64,000 bases of DNA, taken from assembly GCA_934047225.1 (NCBI GenBank), contig CAKOHE010000081.1, positions 1-64,000 of the forward strand, written 5' to 3'. The translations under genes were made by a program, and so were the position numbers. A model generated the notes under the pieces. It saw only the letters and a program-made list of their open reading frames with translations. It was not told where the DNA came from and ran no database searches. This stretch comes from Ypsolopha sequella (Eukaryota > Arthropoda > Insecta > Lepidoptera > Ypsolophidae). Below are positions 1-13,120 of this stretch, piece by piece. The stretch's first letter is position 1. Each line of letters begins with the position of its first letter.

Positions 1-283
1 GCCATCATAAACCTTTCGTGGCCTAAGAAAAGGACCATAAAGGGAAAAATAAACCACTATAATTCTTTAAGCACGCCCTCAAAGGTTTAGGTAGCGAGAA
101 AAAAAATCGCAATTTCTTAAACAAACGGCGTCGAGCAATGAATATTTGATCTTACTCATATTTTGTCTTAGAGCACGTTCCAGATATGCTCCACGAAAGA
201 AATAAGTTGGTCAAGTGCGAGTCGGACCCGCGCACCGCCGCGCCGGTGCCATACCACCCCTTAGGGGAGCGGAAATTTAAAAA
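1..283. other. No gene; fragment of a dispersed repeat
   Basis: I see no coding sequence here. Positions about 207-240 carry a piece of the dispersed repeat that begins with AAGTGCGAGTCGGAC and recurs at 29082 and 33617. The rest is unremarkable AT-rich DNA. Confidence 0.5.
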
Positions 284-780
284 CATTATGATACATAACA
301 ACGACATAAATGTCACAGCAACATTATGATACATAACAACGATATAAATGTCACAGCAACATAATGATACATAACAACGACATAAATGTCACAGCAACAT
401 TATGATACATAACAACGACATAAATGTCACAGCAACATTATGATACATAAGAACGACATAAATGTCACAGCAACATTATGATACATAACAACGACATAAA
501 TGTCGCAGCAACATTATGATACATAACAACGACATAAATGTCACAGCAACATTATGATAAATAACAACGAAATAAATGTCACAGCAACATTGTGATACAT
601 AACAACGACATAAATGTCGCAGCAACATTATGATACATAACAACGACATAAATGTCACAGCAACATTATGATAAATAACAACGACATAAATGTCACAGCA
701 ACATTGTGATAAATAACAACGACATAAATGTCACAGCAACATTATGATACATAACAACGACATAAATGTCACAGCAACAT
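284..780. repeat. 38-bp minisatellite, about 13 copies
   Basis: A 38-bp unit containing ACAACGACATAAATGTCAC is repeated about 13 times head to tail. Copies differ at single positions (cacag/cgcag, gatacat/gataaat). Reading frames on the minus strand here are products of the repeat and not genes. Confidence 0.95.
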
Positions 781-830
781 CAAGGCGCAAGAAAACAATG
801 GTAGCGCCTGACACACAATTCGGCAACCTA

Positions 831-1060
831 TACAAGGTGACTTTCTGATCATCGTCCAAATTCATACTGGTGGCTTGGTAAGTGATCAGTATCATGGATC
901 AATAACATTTTTTGTGAAATTCGTAAAATGAAATTTCGACTCCCCATAGTGATTCACTCGGGACTGAAAGTTAATTTCTATGGGAACCCGAAATTTCATT
1001 TTACGAATTTCACAAAAATTGTTATTGATTCAAGATACCGATCACTTATCAAGCCTCCAG
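831..1060. mobile_element. Foldback MITE, family CAAGGTGAC, copy 1 (right end lost)
   Basis: It begins TACAAGGTGACTTTCTGATC and is a near palindrome around position 955. The right arm stops at GCCTCCAG, before the terminal repeat that full copies carry. The same family occurs at 2397, 5225, 26576 and 34280. TA on both sides of complete copies suggests a Tc1/mariner-like mobiliser, which is an inference. Confidence 0.75.
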
Positions 1061-1707
1061 CACACCCCCGACACTTCATAGTGAAGGCTCAAGTTATTTA
1101 CCTAAACTCTAACGCGCGCATCTGGCTTGTCCGCACACGCTTGCGTGAGCTAGTCTAGGGCTGGCAGCAATCGTGTGAGCGTCGTCGCCCGAGAGGGACA
1201 CAATATAGGTCAGCAACTTATGTGATTCTCTTCTTAAATTTTAGCCTAGTCCAATTTCTGGTTCCCCGTGGATTAATCAGTATTAAAAATATATATGTAT
1301 ATATATACAAGGTTAAATTCAATTAGTTGGCGAAATTTGAAACATATGTAGAACATGTCCATATGAATAACTTTTTTTAAAAGGATAGTGAAAAATTCTT
1401 AAAATTCGTTTTCACCTTTCCATACTGGACGAGTCAGCTGATCGGAGCAATTTGTATAGGAGGAAGTGAAAAAAAGTTAAGAATTTCGCTTAGCTCCCAT
1501 ACAAACAGTTGTCCATATAGACTAGTACTACCTTTGTTTTAAGTTTCGCCAAATAATGTTATTTAACCTTATATATGTATATAAATCGTTACGATCGTAA
1601 TGCCCCGGGGGGTGTCGGATGTGTCCCGAGTGTGAACTTTGAGATGCAAGTCACAGTCCATCCACACTCGGTAAACCCGCGTTTCACCTGCAAATATTAC
1701 GTCCCAA
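1061..1707. other. Gene-free AT-rich stretch
   Basis: No coding region, RNA gene or clear element could be supported here. Confidence 0.4.
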
Positions 1708-1942
1708 CGTGATGGGTGGTGAGCCCTATCATCGTTCTTCGGGCACAAATACACTCTTTTAGGGCATGCAGGTTTCCTTACTATGTTTTCCTTCACTGTT
1801 CACAAGTGGTAAGTACCTATTAGCAAATACTATGCATATTATGTAAATTCCGAAGAACTCATTGGTGCATGCCCGACCGGAGATCGAACCTTAATCTCAA
1901 GATTAAGAGGCCAGCGTTCTACCCCTGAGTTACCGCTGCCTT
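1708..1942 (-). mobile_element. tRNA-derived SINE, copy 1
   Basis: On the minus strand the head reads GGTAACTCAGGGG (A-box-like), then GGTTCGATCTCC (B-box-like), about 50 bases apart as in a tRNA promoter. The body contains the complement of GGGCACAAATAC and AGGGCATGCAGG, which recurs at 3385, 24990-25482 and 44535-44766. It is not a functional tRNA, because no closing acceptor stem is visible. Confidence 0.6.
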
Positions 1943-2396
1943 TTCGTTACTTTAAAAGTAAATATATATATATATATATATAGTATGCCTAAGCTTAGTA
2001 GGTACCTATATAGTTTCGTATGCATAAATGATCATCATATAATGAACAACTACTCAAACATAAATTTTGGAAAAAAAATGAAAACTTTTTAAAACATGGA
2101 AAGTTATAAATACTGATTTTATTGTTCCAAATGCGTTACTGAACGAAATTGTAAGGTTTGATCACGCATTTCTAATTTTTGAAAAAAATGTTTTCCAGGC
2201 ATCCATAAACACTGCAATAACGTACCATACTGATTAAAAATCAGCTTTGTAACAAAACACGCGCGCAGCAAACGAGTGGTAATCGAGCTCTGCCTGACTC
2301 CAGATTTCCACTAACTTGCGGGAGACCGCGGGGGACGTTAAATTCGCGCGGGGAGGAGAGTGTCGCTTCTTTACGTAGTAATACTTTATATTCTCT
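1943..2396. repeat. Gene-free stretch with short (TA)n at 1962-1982
   Basis: About ten TA units lie at 1962-1982. The rest is AT-rich with no supported feature. Confidence 0.5.
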
Positions 2397-2440
2397 GCCT
2401 CCAGTATGAATTTGGACGATGATCAAAAAGTCACCTTGTA
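2397..2440. mobile_element. Foldback MITE family CAAGGTGAC, right end only
   Basis: Only the right terminal repeat is present, ending GATCAAAAAGTCACCTTGTA and followed by TATATA. The left arm is absent, so this is a truncated copy. Confidence 0.65.
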
Positions 2441-2919
2441 TATATATATATATTATATACTTTGCGTATTTGTATTGTAATATGCACACAGTCTACTCGG
2501 GATCTCGTAGGGATTTTGATGAATTATACCACTTTGTTTTTACTTTGACTTCTTGTATTATTTCTTTTTTTCTATTTTCTTCCATATTTCACACATACAT
2601 TAAGGGAGGGGATTTTTGAATCTCGTAGAGCACTCGCTTATCGCATTTCGTCAAAACTCTGGAAGGAATATTTATAGATGGAGAACCACCTTCACACCGA
2701 TAGGACTCTCTAAGGAACCTTGCTCGTGTTTTTTCTGAAAGATCTTTTATACTGGATCTGTATTTATTTTTGGAAAACACGAAATAATTCAGTCAATGCG
2801 AGATATGTCGATCCATAAAGGTTATCGATTGCCAACTAAACACGAACAAATGGTCCTATAAAACCTAGCCTTACCTAAACCTAACATATTGCCTAGCTAT
2901 ATGTTACAGTATGTATGTA

Positions 2920-2977
<58 letters not shown>

Positions 2978-5204
2978 TTTGGAGTATACGTAATAAGTAA
3001 ATTTGAAACATAATTTTTAATACCATTAAAAAACCAAAATGCTAATTTTCGAGGTTTTTTGTAAGGGGTTTAATTTTTTAAATATCTTTTATTGCGATGA
3101 TATTATATATTATTAATAATATTATACATATGTATATGATATAAGGTATATTATTTGCTATAGGTAACGTAACACGTTAAGGTTGCGTAACACAAATTCT
3201 GTGAAAAATTCAACCCGCTACCTATATAACGGCTGAAGCTACAGTTGATCCTGTGACAGACGGACAGACAGACAGACAGACGGACGAACTGACAGATAGC
3301 GGAGGCTTAGTAGTAGAGTTCAGTTTGGCACGCTTTCAGTAGTGTAGGTTCAATGTAATAAGGGCTGAACCTTATCCCATTGCCGTACTTCGGGCACAAA
3401 TACCGCTTTTTAGGGCATGCAGATTTATCTACCTCACAGTGATTTCCTTCACCATCCAGCAAGTAAATTCCAAACTAGGGATGCATCGATACGCCTTTTT
3501 GCTGATACTTTACCGATACTGATACTCTTATAAAAATATCGGCGATTCCAATTCCTATACTGAAATATACGTTACATGAGTTCTATAATCGCTCAATTTG
3601 GGCGACAACATAATTTGTGCAAGTAGTTTGAAGAGGTGTTGTAACTAGGTGATAGGATAGACTCTATGACATATTAGTTTAGAGGTTGTTTTGCATTAGC
3701 GGGTTTGAGTGCCGGATGCTTCAAGCTTTTGTTTCGCGTAACGAAGATGTATAGTGCTTATTGGTTTGAAAAATGTAATGTATCATGGAAAATTTATCTC
3801 CTTTTTTTAACACCATCGCTCTTTCACTGGAAGAAATGTTTATTAAAATTTCATAAAATGTCTGACTCATCAAAACCTTTAAGAACTAAAACTTGTAAGC
3901 AAGGTGACATGAGATCTTGAAATTTGTAAATCAAAGAAAAAAAAACTGATTTGACTGATGACAGCCCCATACCGAGGGTCGAAATATATCGAATAACATT
4001 TTTTTATTGCTTTAAAGTGGATTTAATTTATTTGATATTTGTTTGACGTTAATTTTGCTGTTTTTTATACAGTTCCCACGTCTTCAGGAGTTTGTTTTGT
4101 TTTTAATTTGATATGATAGTACGAAATCACAAAGCGAGTTTTATTTTGCACTTGTCCGTATTTATTCCTCAAAATGCTAAAAATTAGTTTAGTTTAGAAA
4201 ACTTTGAGGGTTCCGTATTTCATCATGGAAAATTTGAACCTTGTAGGATCACTTTGTTGCCCTTTTGAATCAAGTTGAATTTAATATCGAATACTAAAGC
4301 CAGGTAGATGGTAGAGCTTATGCCGGGCTTGACGGTGACCACCCAAATTACTCGCCAAACCCTCTCGAAATTATTCAGGAGATGGATTTGAGGAACAGGC
4401 ACAACCAGGTGGCCTACCATGCCTAAATGATTGATGACGGTATTTAGATAAAATAGACCGGTGATGGGCAGCGGCGTTATTGGTGCGAGGGTTCCGGCAC
4501 CGCGCTCTACAACCCGCCTGCCCAGCGGGTGTGAGTATGGGCAATTCTTCTAGAAGGACCGCTAAGAGTGGCAAAATTTGGGAAAAGCCTACGTCCAGCA
4601 GTGGACAAACCAGGCCTATAGATGAATGGATAGACCGGCTTTAGTCAAATTTAGTCAAGGACAAAAATTCGATTTTCTAGTTAAACACAATGAAAAAAGC
4701 ATCCCACTCAATAACTGATTATCAAAACCTATAAGTTACTTCCCGGTAACCTGTCTTGAAATTCGGTAGGAAGAAAGTTTATTTGGCACCAGTGTACAAA
4801 TAAATCTGAAATTTATTAATTTCCAATTCTATGTGAACTAATATTTGACCTACTTAAATTTAAAGTTCCTTTTATACATTTTGTACGCAAAGATAAGATT
4901 TTTTATCTACTTACTGCAATAAGGTAATTAAAACACCAAAAGCGGTTTTATAAATATTTACATTATTTGACAGATATTTTAATACTACATTATAAGACCA
5001 CAATAAATTCTGTGCTGTGATTAGGCAAATATATTATAACACCGCTAGAGAACCAATCACAAGCAATAACGATCTGTCTTAATTTCTTAAGCCACGCAAT
5101 GAAATCGTTCTCGTTTCTGATTGGTCGTAGGGATCTACATACTAATTTCTTGGGCTTAGGTGTCATGACATATATATACCTATAATACAATGACAAGTGT
5201 TCAT
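2441..5204. other. Gene-free region with (TA)26 and repeat relics
   Basis: A (TA)26 run lies at 2921-2972. A relic rich in GACAGACGGACAGACAG lies near 3255-3300. A SINE-body relic (CGGGCACAAATACC, AGGGCATGCAG) lies at about 3385-3470. A remnant with TACGTCCAGCAGTGGAC near 4590 resembles a common lepidopteran retroelement 3' end. No gene is supported. Confidence 0.45.
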
Positions 5205-5224
5205 TATATATATATATATATATA

Positions 5225-5481
5225 TACAAGGTGACTTTTTGATCATCGTCCAAATTCATACTGTAGGCTTGGTAAATGATGAATCGATGACAATTTTGGT
5301 GAAATTCGTATAATGAAATTTCGACTTCCCATAGTAATTCACTCCCAGTCCTGAGTGAATCACTATGGGGAGTCGAAATTTCATTTTGTGAATTTTACAA
5401 AAATCGTTATTGGTTCATGATGCTGCTCACTCACCAAGGCTCAAGTATGAATTTGGACGATGATCAAAAAGTCACCTTGTA
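5225..5481. mobile_element. Foldback MITE family CAAGGTGAC, copy 3
   Basis: Both ends are present: TACAAGGTGACTTTTTGATC at the left and its complement ending CACCTTGTA at the right. The arms pair across about 257 bp. It sits in a TA-rich tract, so a TA target duplication cannot be proved here. Confidence 0.8.
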
Positions 5482-6516
5482 TATATATAATGACAAGTGT
5501 TCTTTTCAAATTTTTCATGAAATTGTTTTTGATGGTCGTTAATAAAATATTGTGTGCAACTGGACATAATTAGACATTGTTTGTTTCGTAAACAAGCACT
5601 CGTGTCCCAATGCCTAACATTATGTTACAGTTGCACAAAGCACAATTACAAACGTTAATTATTCAAGTCTGTAAACTAATTTGATACAAAGAACACGAGT
5701 CCAACTCGCACTTGAGCGGTTTTGAGGCACAGGCAGAACTTTTATAATAATGTTGATGGTTGTGATTGTTGACAGTTGGTAGAACTTAATTTGAAACTTT
5801 GTTGCAATTAAACGCTTGAACTTAAGGGTCCGCATAAGGTCATATGCACAACTTCAAATGACCATTTCACATTGTGTTAGTTGGTCCATCGGTTTAATAA
5901 AAATAATATAGATGTTGGACTATAGAACTAATCTAAAAGTTTTAGAAAAAACGCAAAAGCTTTAAGTTCACTCGATAGAAAAAATTACGAAGTTACCTCT
6001 AAATTTCATTTAGCGAGAGGTCCCGGGTTCGAATCCTAGTTCAGAGCTCCTCACATCCAGATTTACTTTTCTTTCTGCGTTTCTATACTGCAATGATATA
6101 ATGTTAATCTAAATTTCATGTTTTTTTGAGTGTTAAAAGGCCTTACTTAAATTATACAGCCTTGACATTTGTATTTTTAAATAAGTGACTAATTTTATCT
6201 AGATGCCAAGGTTGATTTCTAAATAATAGCAATGCATTTTTTCTTTTTTCAGCACGTGTTTCTTGATGGTCGTAACAGCTACGGCTGAGAGCGCGCTATT
6301 TTAAACTAAAAGGAAACATCATAGCGTTTATTTCTGATTAATGCGAAACGAGGTGCTCAATCTAACAATATAGGCTCCCTTAAATTGTCGATAAAATTAC
6401 AATATTTATATTATACCCAACTATACCACCATATATACTACACCCAACCGGTTTTGCGTATAAGCATTCAAAAAGGTTTTTTAATAATAAAAATGCATTA
6501 TACATTTCTGATATAT
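5482..6516. other. Gene-free stretch; B-box-like SINE fragment near 6026
   Basis: GGTTCGAATCC at 6026-6036 is a good pol III B-box match but has no A box at the right distance, so it is read as a SINE fragment. Positions 5698-5735 hold a reversed piece of the AAGTGCGAGT repeat. Nothing else is supported. Confidence 0.35.
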
Positions 6517-6910
6517 TTTTCAATGCAAGAGCTCGTAAAGGCCCACTTTTTATGCATCAAAACCGTACAGAAAGTCGATCATTTTGCCCTAAGGCTTTAT
6601 TATTATTATTTTTTTTATTTATTCACAATGGTTGGCTAACCTGCAGCCTTTCCTGTGTACCATAAATGTAATACTTTTTTTTTCCACTGTTTCACGGCTC
6701 TGGATACAGTCCTTTTGAGCCGATTATAATTTAAAGTTCACAAGATTATATTTGATTTATTTCCTCACACTATGCATTGAAAAACGTAGTATGATACACG
6801 GGCGTAAGAGCAATAAATTACTCGGTTACGTTTAAAACAATCACTACGCTCGTGTTTTAAATCGTCCTCGTAATTTATTCCTTTGCGCCCTTGTAGCATA
6901 AACTACTATT
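6517..6910 (-). mobile_element. Dispersed repeat 'GCTACAAGGGCG', copy 1
   Basis: This roughly 390-bp non-coding repeat recurs at 7889, 8237 (inverted), 17148 and 34911. Shared blocks include TAGTTTATGCTACAAGGGCG at one end, GGTTAGCCAAC with CCTTTCCTGTGTACC in the middle, and GTAAAGGCCCAC at the other end. No protein is encoded. I do not recognise the family. Confidence 0.8.
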
Positions 6911-7304
6911 ATACAACTTTCACACATAATAATGAGGTGAGGGTATCGATGTAAACGATTTAACGGGATGTAATATGAGAACCTTGTGTAACATCATGTC
7001 CTGATTATCCTAAAACGCGCCATTAATACAGTCTTATTCCATCATATTGTTGTTGTATGTGTAACCCCTCGGCCACAGCTTCAGGCTTCGAGAGGCGCGC
7101 CAAGCGGTTCTTCTTGCGGCGGCGCCGGCGGAGAGAACAAATGTATGAAGTTGCATAGAGCCGGCCATGGGTCACCGCTCGCGCGTCTTGTCCGGCTTCG
7201 AGTGAGTTGCGCTCTCGTGACGGCGGTGTGCGGGGAAGCGGGCGATTGAAACATTGAAACAGTGATCCTAGTGTCGAGCGTTTGAGCGAGCGAGCGAGCT
7301 ATCC
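6911..7304. other. GC-rich gene-free stretch
   Basis: From about 7080 the sequence turns abruptly GC-rich (GCGGCGGCGCCGGCGG) and runs into the reading frame at 7305. It may be the 5' part of an internally deleted LINE, which is an inference from its position beside a LINE C-terminal fragment. Confidence 0.3.
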
Positions 7305-7886
7305 ATGAAGGCGCCGACGGGTGTCGTGGCAGGGCAAAGCCCGTCGCAAAAACCGCCTGGAAGCGCAGCAAGAAGCGCCGCCAGAAGCCTGAAGCTGTGG
7401 CCCTGGGGTAACAGCCAAAGTAGGATAGATATACTTAGATCTATAGGTATGTTGCGTGCTTGGTTCCAGTGGCGTGTTATAAAGTTTAGGTATTTAGGAC
7501 ACCTTGTGACCGACAACCTCAAGAACCATGCTGATATTGAAAGAGAACATAGGGCGCTAACGGTAAGATGCAATATGTTGGCCCACAGGTTCACACGTTA
7601 TAGTAAGCAAGTTAAAATAACGCTTTTTAAGGCATACTGCCAAGTATTGTACATGTGCATCCTATGGACCAACTTCACGCAGAAAGCCGTTGGCAGATTA
7701 CGGGTCCAGTACAATCATGGTTTCAGCATGCTGGTGGGGCTGCCCCGCTTCTGCAGCGCATCAGGCATGTTTGCGGAGGCCTGCACTGATGATTATTTTG
7801 CTATTGCGCGGAAGAGAGTAGCCTCATTGCTATGCAAGGTGCGGGCCAGCCCCAACTCCATCTTGAAGACCATAGCAGGGAGGTAA
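7305..7886 (+). pseudogene. LINE reverse transcriptase C-terminal fragment
   Basis: The 193-codon frame matches the C-terminal part of a LINE ORF2 protein from about residue 60. It contains the block FRYLGHLVTDN followed by a conserved tail with VKITLFKAYCQ and LPRFCSASGMFAEA, typical of the region after the RT palm and thumb in insect LINEs. The catalytic YxDD region is absent. The first 60 residues are basic and GC-rich, unlike the rest, as if a 5' segment were joined to a 3' segment by internal deletion. It ends just where the inverted repeat at 7889 begins. It is not expected to be functional. Confidence 0.7.
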
Positions 7887-7888
7887 TA

Positions 7889-8584
7889 GACTTAATAGTA
7901 GTTTATGCTACAAGGGCGCAAAGGAATAAATCACGAAGACGATTTAAAACACGAGCGTAGCGAGTGCTTTAAATGTAACCGAGTAATTTATTGCTCTTAC
8001 GCCCGTGTATCATACTACGTTTTTCAATGCATAGTGTGAGGAAATAAAACAAATATAATCTGGTGAACTTTAAATTATAATTGGCTCAAAAGGACTGTAT
8101 CCAAAGCCGTTAAACAGTGGAAAAAAAGTATTACATTTATGGTACACAGGAAAGGCTGCAGGTTAGCCAACTATTGTAAGTAAATAAAAAAAAAAAAAAC
8201 AAAAGCCCTAGGGCAAAATAATCGACTTTCTGTTCGGTTTTGAAAGTCGATTATTTTGCCCTAGGGCTTTATTATTAATTTTTTTTTTAATTTATTTACA
8301 ATGGTTGGCTAACCTGCAGCCTTTCCTGTGTACCATTAATGTTGTCCTTTTTTTTCCACTGTTAAACGGCTCTGGATACAGTCCTTTCGAGCCAATTATA
8401 ATTTAAAGTTCACAAGATTATATTTGTTTTATTTCCTCACATGCATTGAAAAACGTAGTATGATACACGGGCGTAAGAGCAATAAATTACTCGGTTACGT
8501 TTAAAACACTCGCTACGCTCGTGTTTTAAATCGTCTTCGTGATTTATTCCTTTGCGCCCTTGTAGCATAAACTACTATTAAGTC
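7889..8584. mobile_element. 696-bp palindrome: two inverted copies of the GCTACAAGGGCG repeat
   Basis: The plus-oriented copy (7889-8236) is followed directly by a minus-oriented copy (8237-8584), and the symmetry includes the outermost GACTTAATAGTAG/CTACTATTAAGTC. The centre lies near TTCGGTTTTGAAAG. The arms are highly similar but not perfect (for example around the A run at 8190 and the T run at 8280). Confidence 0.85.
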
Positions 8585-9439
8585 AACCTTAAGTAGATAC
8601 GTAGATCATAACATGGATATGCCTATCGGAAATACCGGGATCACAGTATTTAAAATTTAAATTGTGACGTATTAATTTTAAATACGCATCTTTCATACAA
8701 ATATTAGAAAATCGTAAATTTTCACGAAAATATAAAAATTATCATAAGAAAATACTGTGAACCTATTTGAAATTTCATACTTGTTCATTTATCATCCTGT
8801 GTTTGTGTGACCGGAACACAAACAGGGCAATGTAAAGTACGGAAAAGGTTTCCGTATTCCGACCTCCGTTCCGGTGAAACCCTGAAAAAGTCAACAATTT
8901 ATTTGATTTGTTGAAAGGCGAAAGGGGTGAACCAATCTCCTGAACGAAATGTACTGAAATAACTGAAACCTGAAGGGGAAGCTACAAAAACTGTTCTGAT
9001 AATGTAACTGCTTTCGACAGGAACTGTTTTGACATAAAAACGAAAGGCTTTCGGATTTTTGCTGCGTGTGACGTCATGTCTTATTTAGAGATCCGTCAAA
9101 AAACGAATTAACATTACATATACTCACGCCCAGAGATTTATATCTGCTACGATCCTAACACACTTCTTTCATCTCTTCATACAAGCTCTGCTTTTCTGGG
9201 CACTTTTGTCTTTGCCCTTCTTCAGTATACAGCCAATGTCAAAACAAAAACGACTTAAGGGGGACCGATTCGTATCCACTACGAAACACAAAACTTGAGA
9301 TTGTTCTTCTTATTTTTGAATTACAGATATTAAATAAATGTGATTAATGGCATTTCGCGAACATAGTTTAGTGTCAGTTAGGGTTTTCCGGCAAAATTTC
9401 GTTATTTTATGCATTACTTTATGCATTTCTTCATGATGT
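8585..9439. other. Gene-free stretch
   Basis: Ordinary AT-rich DNA. No coding region or repeat structure could be supported. Confidence 0.4.
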
Positions 9440-9628
9440 CTTTAACAATACATCTGCTCCCTGTTACTTGCGAGAAAGATTTAGTTTTCACAGAAAACAG
9501 GTTTATACAATGATTTGTTTACTTTTCTTGCTGCACGACTCTGGAACCGTTTGCCCCTTTCTATCCAAAAGCTGAAAAATGTTAACTCATTTAAGATCAA
9601 AGTGAAGCACTTTTTTCATTCTAAATAA
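9440..9628 (+). pseudogene. LINE ORF2 3'-terminal relic
   Basis: The frame ending at the stop at 9626-9628 reads AARLWNRLP and then NSFKIKVKHFF, the usual C-terminal ending of CR1/Jockey-group LINE proteins. The preceding codons (with YLRERF and FHRKQVYT) are in another frame, so at least one frameshift is present. The body of the element is missing, as expected for a 5'-truncated old copy. Confidence 0.6.
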
Positions 9629-11204
9629 ATAAATATCCCGTCCCTAATATTAAGTATTTAAGTATGTAAACGTATTTATTTATTTACGTTTATTTTATTT
9701 ATTTTAATTTTTGTTTGTGTATGTATATTTTTCATGTTAAATATAAAATATAAAAAAATTATTTATGGTCAACTGTCAAACTGTCAACACGAAAATTTTT
9801 CTGCAAAATTAATATTTATTATTTTCTGAGTAATCAGCGTACGTTTTCCGGATCAACCATCACAAAATTACTAAGGACCCAAAAATCATCTGCAGAGCGC
9901 CGCTGCACAATACACCAGAGGAGACCTAACATTAAAACGTGGTCGCACCAATACAAAGTGCTACACCTGCATACTCCAGGAACCTTCCGCCCGGGCACGA
10001 GCAGAACATCGTTTCCAGCTGGCCCACAGAACCAACGCCTACGGCCAAGCTTGCCAAGCTGTTCCGCCACAATCAACACAAACTCCTATGACCATCATGT
10101 GACTAATCCTACGCTCCAAGCGGCGGAATTAACGTGCGGAGACACGTCAAAAGAAGCCAGATAAAACGGCTTTGATCTGATTTGGTTCCAAATTTGTCTG
10201 TTTCACACTTACCATATTAAGTATTTTCTTTGTACATATATCATTCTAAGATAGGTACGTAATACATATTATAATTTTTTATTGAAATCACCGTCCGACG
10301 TAAGTACCGAAAAAAATATTATTTTAGGATATTTGTACATAATTTACATAAAATACGATTACTTAGGTATTTTCAAATATGTATTTTTTTTTTTTTTTTT
10401 TTTTAGAATTTAGCCGATAGGTAGTCATTATTATTCATTTACATTTATATTCAATGAGTTTTTCTTAAGTTTTTAATGTCAGGCTATTTAACCATGTTAT
10501 TTTAAGTTTTTTTTTCTTTTATACGAATCTTTGTAGCTTTTTATTATTATTTAGGTAAATTTTTCTCAAATTAATACTTTTGTGTCCTATGTCGCAGGCT
10601 AACAACCAGCCACAATGTTCAGTAGCCCGCAGCTGGACAAATACCCCAACTAACACACAAGCTGCTTTATTCGCTTCTGTAAATCCTCTTGGACGCAAAA
10701 GAGGGTTATAAAAGCGGTGAAATTTACTTGTAGACATAGAAAAACGTTAGCTAATGCTCTCAGCAATTGTTGAAGCTTTGAGGTGCAGAAAAGAGTTAGT
10801 AAATGCTATTTTAGCGATTTACAACTCCAATAGGCAGTAATAGTATGCTTAGGAAATATAAAAGTGTAATCATAACGCCAATGTATGGCAGCCGTATATC
10901 CGATATTACTAACTCCGATACAAGAATTAAGCACGTACAGTTGAGTTTAAATACTCTCGTAGAGTTACATAATGCTTAAATGGAGTCTATTAGAGTTTAT
11001 GTTCTCTTAATTCAGTTAGAATTTGCCATTTTAGACCAGTGACACAAGAGCGATTTATATTTCTATTATACGTGACATCGCCGTATAGGTGCGAGTAGGA
11101 CTCGTGCCTTGAGTGTTCCGTACACACTTTATCAATGAAATTCATGTTTTTTGTTAAATTAGCTTTTCAAATAATTTGTAATAGTTTAAAATAATAATAA
11201 TAAT
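9629..11204. other. Gene-free stretch with coding-like patch at 9834-10164
   Basis: Positions 9840-10160 are less AT-rich than their surroundings and have a 68-codon frame ending at 10164, with a proline-rich sequence I do not recognise. A T20 run lies near 10388. The rest is AT-rich. No function is claimed. Confidence 0.3.
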
Positions 11205-12048
<844 letters not shown>

Positions 12049-12805
12049 AATATAACCGACACCGACCCGAAATATATAGATGAGATAACAGTATTTATAT
12101 TTAAATTATCATGTCTATCAGTACCTATTATTTATATTTATAAAACAAAAAACATTAAAAGCTTTTATAGTGTATTTCATTTTAAAGCATTATATATTTG
12201 CTACCGTACCCTAAAATTTTATGATCGATTGCTATCAAGGCCATGATTTGGCTTTATACACCGCTATCATATTGCTCTAAAACTTAGTCACCTACTTTCT
12301 ACGTCCTAACGACGTATGAAATGCTCAGAGAAGTTACATACTCCTAAGAAATATTCCGCCATTGTTATTTTTATTTTGTTGAATTGGTTCATCGAAATTA
12401 TCGTTTCGTTACAGATATTGACGACAAAGAATGAAAGAATTTTTAAAAAGAATGAAGGATTACTACATTGCTGCAGTTGCAGCCGATAATTTAGAAAATA
12501 AACGAAATATCTAACCTAACCTCTTTGCACATTTCTCTAATTTTCAATCTTCTTTCACATTATTAGGAAGGCGTATTAAAAACGAAGTGGAAAACTATAT
12601 ATAGAATACCAGTAAAATTATCTTCGTAAGGAAATTTCACTCACAACACACATAATACTATACCATGGAAAAAATAACATCCAATTTATTTGCGTCGCAT
12701 ATCGTTCACTTTATTTGTATCTTACACCATTTTAGGTTAAGTTTTAAAATGAAAGAGTTCGCAAATTAAACATTTCAAGGAAAAAAAGAGATGGAACATG
12801 ACTCA
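12049..12805. other. Gene-free AT-rich stretch
   Basis: No gene or structured repeat is supported between the satellite array and the tandem duplication that precedes the LINE. Confidence 0.4.
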
Positions 12806-13006
12806 AATCGCAAATAGAAATACAAGGTAGTTAGTGGACTCCCAATGACGTATAAATCGCTCTTGTATTGCGTTTTGGACTCCTCAGTGTGTATAAATCG
12901 CTATTGTAACCCTCTTATATTGACGAAATCGCAAATAGAAATTAAAGGTAGTTAGTGGACCCCGAATGACGTATGAATCGCTATTGTAACCCTCTTGTAT
13001 TGACGA
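12806..13006. repeat. Tandem duplication, unit about 121 bp (second copy shorter)
   Basis: The block beginning AATCGCAAATAGAAAT at 12806 restarts at 12927. Both copies contain GACGTATAAATCGCT-like and TGTAACCCTCTTRTATTGACGA segments. It lies just before the LINE ORF at 13121 and may be part of that element's 5' region. Confidence 0.7.
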
Positions 13007-13120
13007 ATGCCGCTTAATTTGTGCCCAAATGGACATATAGCGAAGGTATATCGGGAATATATCCGGATATAAAGCCAGTTCGTATTTCATCAATACTTAA
13101 CGGCTTACGCTCTATCGCTC

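Noticed and set aside
476..658. Minus-strand frame with repeated YVSQCCCD-like words
   Set aside because: It is a translation of the 38-bp minisatellite.
284..780. CRISPR-like array
   Set aside because: Units are contiguous, with no unique spacers, and the genome is eukaryotic.
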